Assembly: GCF_003382565.3 (NCBI RefSeq)
Contig: NZ_CP086253.1
Span: 3,038,001 to 3,102,000, forward strand
DNA from: Pectobacterium aquaticum
GTDB taxonomy: Bacteria > Pseudomonadota > Gammaproteobacteria > Enterobacterales > Enterobacteriaceae
Length of the DNA: 64,000 bases
Reading direction: 5' to 3'
Positions 61,435-64,000 of the stretch are shown here, in pieces. Numbering within the stretch: position 1 is the first letter of the stretch; the number at the start of each line of letters is the position of its first letter. A program made the position numbers and the translations under genes. The notes below the pieces were generated by a model. It ran no database searches and was not told where the DNA came from. It saw nothing but the letters and a program-made list of their open reading frames with translations.

Positions 61435-62587
61435 AATAGCTTCGCCTAATACCGCTCCACTTTAGCCAGACCATGCTGATTGCCGGGGAACGGTGAAGCG
61501 GCATTCATAAATAATTTTACCTGTTCCAGTAACTGCCACATATACCGGCACTGATGGTTACGCGTTATCGTTTCGTGTAACGACAACCACAGCAACTCGA
61601 TTGGATTCAGCCACGGCGAATACGTGGGCAGGAACAACAACCGGAACTTCGTATTTTTTCCCAGCCACTTTTTCACCTTGTGGCTTTTATGAATGATGTA
61701 ATTATCAACGACCAGCGTAATGGTTTTCGCTCGCCGATATGTCCGCCGTAATGTCTCTAACAGATTGATAAATAAATCAGAACACTTTTTACTGCCGCCA
61801 ACGTAATGAACTCGTCCCGTATCCGAATGCAGTGCCCCTGCCAGATAATACTTTTGGTTCTGTCCCGGCGTAGTAATACGTTTCTGTTGCCCTTTGAGCA
61901 TCCAGTCCGCGCCGATTTTCGGGTTCAGGTCGATATCTACTTCATCCTGATAAAACACGGGATGCTCTGTTTGTTTCCGAGAGACCGCTTGTTCGATGGC
62001 GAGTCGTTTTTCCTCATAATCTGGGTCTTTGATTTTCAGTGTTGGCGCGGCTCTGCGCCAGACAATGCCCGCTCGTCTCAGATAGCGATGCAACGTGGAA
62101 GGATGCAGCGCCACGTTAAAAAGCCGGTTAACGATAAGTGCCAACAACTCGGTGCTCCAGCGGGAGCGCAGCCAGCCAAAATCCTGAGGAGAGCGTTGAA
62201 TAAGAAGCGGTAGCATATGCAGGATATCAGCGACTGGCCAGCGCGGTGCTCGTCCGGCTTTGAGGCTCTTTAGTCCTTCAACACCATGTAAAGTAAACCA
62301 ATTTATCCACCTTCCAACGGATGAGCGGGCCGCACAAAGCAGTCTGGCAACGTCGGTGACAGTCATTCCCCGATGCAGCATCAGTATGGCGATGAGTCGT
62401 CTGGAGTAATTTTTATCATGTGTCTGTTGGGCTTCTTTACGCATTAGTCGTCGTTCTTCATCAGGGATTGCTGCTATGATCGGCATCGCTCAGTCCGGTT
62501 GGTGATTTGTTTTGATTTGGCGATTGATCAGATCGCACAACTCGGACTGAGTTCCCTTCAAGTGATCTACTATTTGGCGAAGTTATT
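61435..62587 (-). mobile_element. IS630-family insertion sequence
   Basis: The 1153-base element has related ends (AATAGCTTCGCCTAATA at the left; AATAACTTCGCCAAATA at the right, read inward). It is flanked by TA on both sides (61433-61434 and 62588-62589), the target duplication used by IS630/Tc1 elements. One intact transposase gene fills it on the minus strand. Confidence 0.9.
61446..62486 (-). CDS. IS630-family transposase
   Basis: The 346 residues contain an N-terminal pair of helix-turn-helix units (GMTVTDVARLLCAARSSVGR and the winged-helix region near LIVNRLFNVALHPSTLHRYL). The DDE domain carries YQDEVDIDLNPKIGADWMLK, TLVVDNYIIHKSHKVKKWLG and LLFLPTYSPWLNPIELLW, the IS630 signatures with first Asp, second Asp and final Glu. 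It appears full length and intact, and its stop lies near the left end of the element. Confidence 0.95.
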   Translation of the reverse strand: MPIIAAIPDEERRLMRKEAQQTHDKNYSRRLIAILMLHRGMTVTDVARLLCAARSSVGRWINWFTLHGVEGLKSLKAGRAPRWPVADILHMLPLLIQRSPQDFGWLRSRWSTELLALIVNRLFNVALHPSTLHRYLRRAGIVWRRAAPTLKIKDPDYEEKRLAIEQAVSRKQTEHPVFYQDEVDIDLNPKIGADWMLKGQQKRITTPGQNQKYYLAGALHSDTGRVHYVGGSKKCSDLFINLLETLRRTYRRAKTITLVVDNYIIHKSHKVKKWLGKNTKFRLLFLPTYSPWLNPIELLWLSLHETITRNHQCRYMWQLLEQVKLFMNAASPFPGNQHGLAKVERY

Positions 62588-62589
62588 TA

Positions 62590-62910
62590 GTTCACCGATA
62601 CGCCTATTTTTCATACGAATACCAACAGAGTTGAAATTGTAATATTCAGAAACATAGGGCATCATTTGCAACCAAGCACGGTTTAAAACGCATGTTCTAC
62701 GAAGTTGAATTTCTGACTGACGTGATTGTTGCATCCGTTCAATGCGATCATGCCTAAGCTTGATGAAGTGGCAGACGGCAAGTGGCTGGTTGAAATTGAA
62801 GGTAAAATTAGTATCCGCGATCTGACCCATAACCTATATCCCTGTGGGCAAAGTGCGCGTTAGCGGGATTGATATGGAATTCGATTGTAGGATTGATGTT
62901 TATCAAAAAT
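62590..62910. pseudogene. Degenerate coding remnants right of the IS630 element
   Basis: On the plus strand, frames from about 62692 read MFYEVEFLTDVIVAS, then from 62747 MPKLDEVADGKWLVEIEGKI. After a one-base shift near 62840 the sequence gives PVGKVRVSGIDMEFDCRIDV-YQK-stop at about 62911, like a small gene broken by frameshifts. The minus strand has an 86-codon frame (62830-62570) that also looks protein-like (RRTCVLNRAWLQMMPYVSEY). I recognise neither family and cannot decide which strand was coding. Confidence 0.4.
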
Positions 62911-62943
62911 AACAACCACCAATTTTAAATAAGGAATAGTTTA

Positions 62944-63894
62944 ATGGCTGAAAGATCTATCGGCGAAGAAATAAAAGACAAAGCAGATTATTTATTAAGC
63001 AAAGGAATAATAGAATCTTACCTGCATAAACATATATTCTCACTTATTGAACTAGGCGAAGTAAAATCATCTGGAAAAATAGTAGACTCTATATTGGATA
63101 ATTTTCAAAAAAATGAATTAACCAATAAAAAAGACCCTGATGAAAAAGAGTACTTTTTTAAAAAAATATCACAACTAAATAAAGATAAAATAATTCTTTC
63201 AGAGGAAAATTCGCATCTTAAAGAACAACAAAAAATATATAAGTCAGAATTTGACATAGTCATGAGAAAAATTCATGAAAAAGAAAATGAGATTAAAAAG
63301 CTAACTGAAGAAAATAAAGAACTGAGAGAAAAAACACAACAATCAAAAATTGATAAGAACATATCTGGGTATGTGGACTCAGTAAAAGAAAAACTAAATA
63401 TTGATGATAGATTTTTCATAATAATGTCGCATATTTGGTCAGGCTGCGGCATGTTATTTTGTATTGGAGCAATAGCAGCAGCATTTTGTACATTCATAGC
63501 AGGTATTGACACCCTTTTAAAAAATGAAGAATTAAACTCAGTGAGTATATTTTACTTATTTACACGCGGCCTGTTAGGAATTGGCTTACTTTCGTGGCTT
63601 TCCTATGTCTGTTTCAGCAATTCAAGACGTTACACTCACGAATCAATTCGGCGAAAAGACCGCCAACATGCATTGATGTTCGGGCAAATTTTCCTACAGA
63701 TTTTTGGCGGAACAGCTTCAAAAGAAGATGCGATCCATGTATTTAAAGACTGGAATATGTCCGGTGATACCGCATTTTCTGGTAAAACAGAACAACCGCC
63801 ATCCGTTCATGGATTGTTAGCACAAATAAAAAATATGCTGCCAGCAAAATCTGACAATGCTACTGATACAAGTAAAAAAGAAGATAGTAACTAA
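62944..63894 (+). CDS. Unrecognised coiled-coil protein with two membrane helices
   Basis: This 316-residue gene is strikingly AT-rich and Lys/Glu/Ile-rich compared with all upstream genes, which suggests transfer. Residues 1-65 are a helical N-terminal part, 70-135 a Lys/Glu coiled coil (EKENEIKKLTEENKELREKT), about 163-187 and 201-225 two membrane helices. A cytoplasmic-type C-terminal part follows (RRYTHESIRRKDRQHALMFG, then QIFLQIFGGTASKEDAIHVF) with a polar tail. AAGGAATAG precedes the ATG. The layout (coiled coil, helix pair, short Arg-rich tail domain) resembles several uncharacterised membrane proteins found in accessory islands, but I cannot name a family. A second gene starts 20 bases downstream. 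Confidence 0.85.
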   Translation: MAERSIGEEIKDKADYLLSKGIIESYLHKHIFSLIELGEVKSSGKIVDSILDNFQKNELTNKKDPDEKEYFFKKISQLNKDKIILSEENSHLKEQQKIYKSEFDIVMRKIHEKENEIKKLTEENKELREKTQQSKIDKNISGYVDSVKEKLNIDDRFFIIMSHIWSGCGMLFCIGAIAAAFCTFIAGIDTLLKNEELNSVSIFYLFTRGLLGIGLLSWLSYVCFSNSRRYTHESIRRKDRQHALMFGQIFLQIFGGTASKEDAIHVFKDWNMSGDTAFSGKTEQPPSVHGLLAQIKNMLPAKSDNATDTSKKEDSN

Positions 63895-63914
63895 CAAAAG
63901 GGAAGAGGTTTTTT

Positions 63915-64000
63915 ATGTCGCTCCGCTGGTTACAATTAGATGAAAAAAGACTTTCACGACAATGGGTTTTTAGATTGGCAATAGCTATACCGTTTGCAAT
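63915..64000 (+). CDS. Start of a second accessory gene, cut by window edge
   Basis: An ATG at 63915, preceded by GGGAAGAGG, opens a frame MSLRWLQLDEKRLSRQWVFR followed by LAIAIPFA, still open at the window end. The last visible residues look like the start of a membrane helix. The 20-base gap to the previous gene suggests a two-gene (or longer) operon. Function cannot be judged from 28 codons. Confidence 0.6.
   Translation, partial: MSLRWLQLDEKRLSRQWVFRLAIAIPFA

Noticed and set aside
1..64000. CRISPR array, retron, restriction-modification or toxin-antitoxin locus
   Set aside because: No regularly spaced repeats, reverse transcriptase, methylase or paired small genes were seen. The three tRNA-Gln and two tRNA-Met copies and the tRNA-Lys copies account for the obvious repeats.

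Overview
The window reads as the core chromosome of a soft-rot enterobacterium, most likely Pectobacterium or a close relative. Almost every gene has a clear Escherichia coli counterpart in nearly the same order (nadA, tol-pal, cyd, suc, sdh, gltA, nei-pxp, phr, kdp, pgm-seqA, fldA-fur, glnS, nag, asnB, Met/Leu/Gln tRNA array). The spacers carry repeats of a kind common in Pectobacterium. The genus is inferred from protein similarity and synteny recalled from memory, not from a search.

Left part (1-13100), mostly minus strand. It holds pnuC (cut by the window edge) and nadA, a DUF554 membrane protein, and two intact tRNA-Lys genes plus a broken third copy. Then come the Tol-Pal envelope machine (ybgC-tolQRAB-pal-cpoB) and cytochrome bd oxidase (cydABX-ybgE). 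Between cydA and sucD lies a shortened IS1 that keeps both ends.

Central metabolism (13100-25000). The genes sdhCDAB-sucABCD are read leftward and gltA is read divergently: succinate dehydrogenase, 2-oxoglutarate dehydrogenase E1/E2, succinyl-CoA synthetase and citrate synthase. A 127-bp palindromic repeat sits between sucB and sucC, and a large hairpin between sdhB and sucA.

25000-33150, minus strand. A VOC protein, nei, pcp, pxpACB, ybgI, phrB, ybgA and ybfA. Having pcp beside the 5-oxoprolinase genes links release of pyroglutamate from peptides to its conversion to glutamate.

33450-41640, plus strand. The complete kdpFABCDE potassium-uptake operon with a recognisable KdpE-type promoter element. 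After it come a dead EamA-type transporter fragment and an intact ISL3-family insertion sequence (41935-43243) placed against a terminator hairpin.

43460-60230. pgm, seqA, ybfF, ybfE, a chemoreceptor with a sigma-28-type promoter, fldA, fur, glnS, then nagE read divergently from nagBAC, and asnB. NagE has IIC and IIB domains but no IIA. nagD, chiP and dtpD, present in E. coli at these places, are absent.

60360-64000. A tRNA operon (Met, Leu, Gln, Gln, Met, Gln) with promoter and terminator, then an accessory segment: gene remnants, an intact IS630-family element, and an AT-rich pair of genes at the right edge. The first encodes a coiled-coil protein with two membrane helices that I do not recognise; the second is cut by the window end. 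This edge is the only part that could belong to an undescribed system. The rest is well-known core genome.
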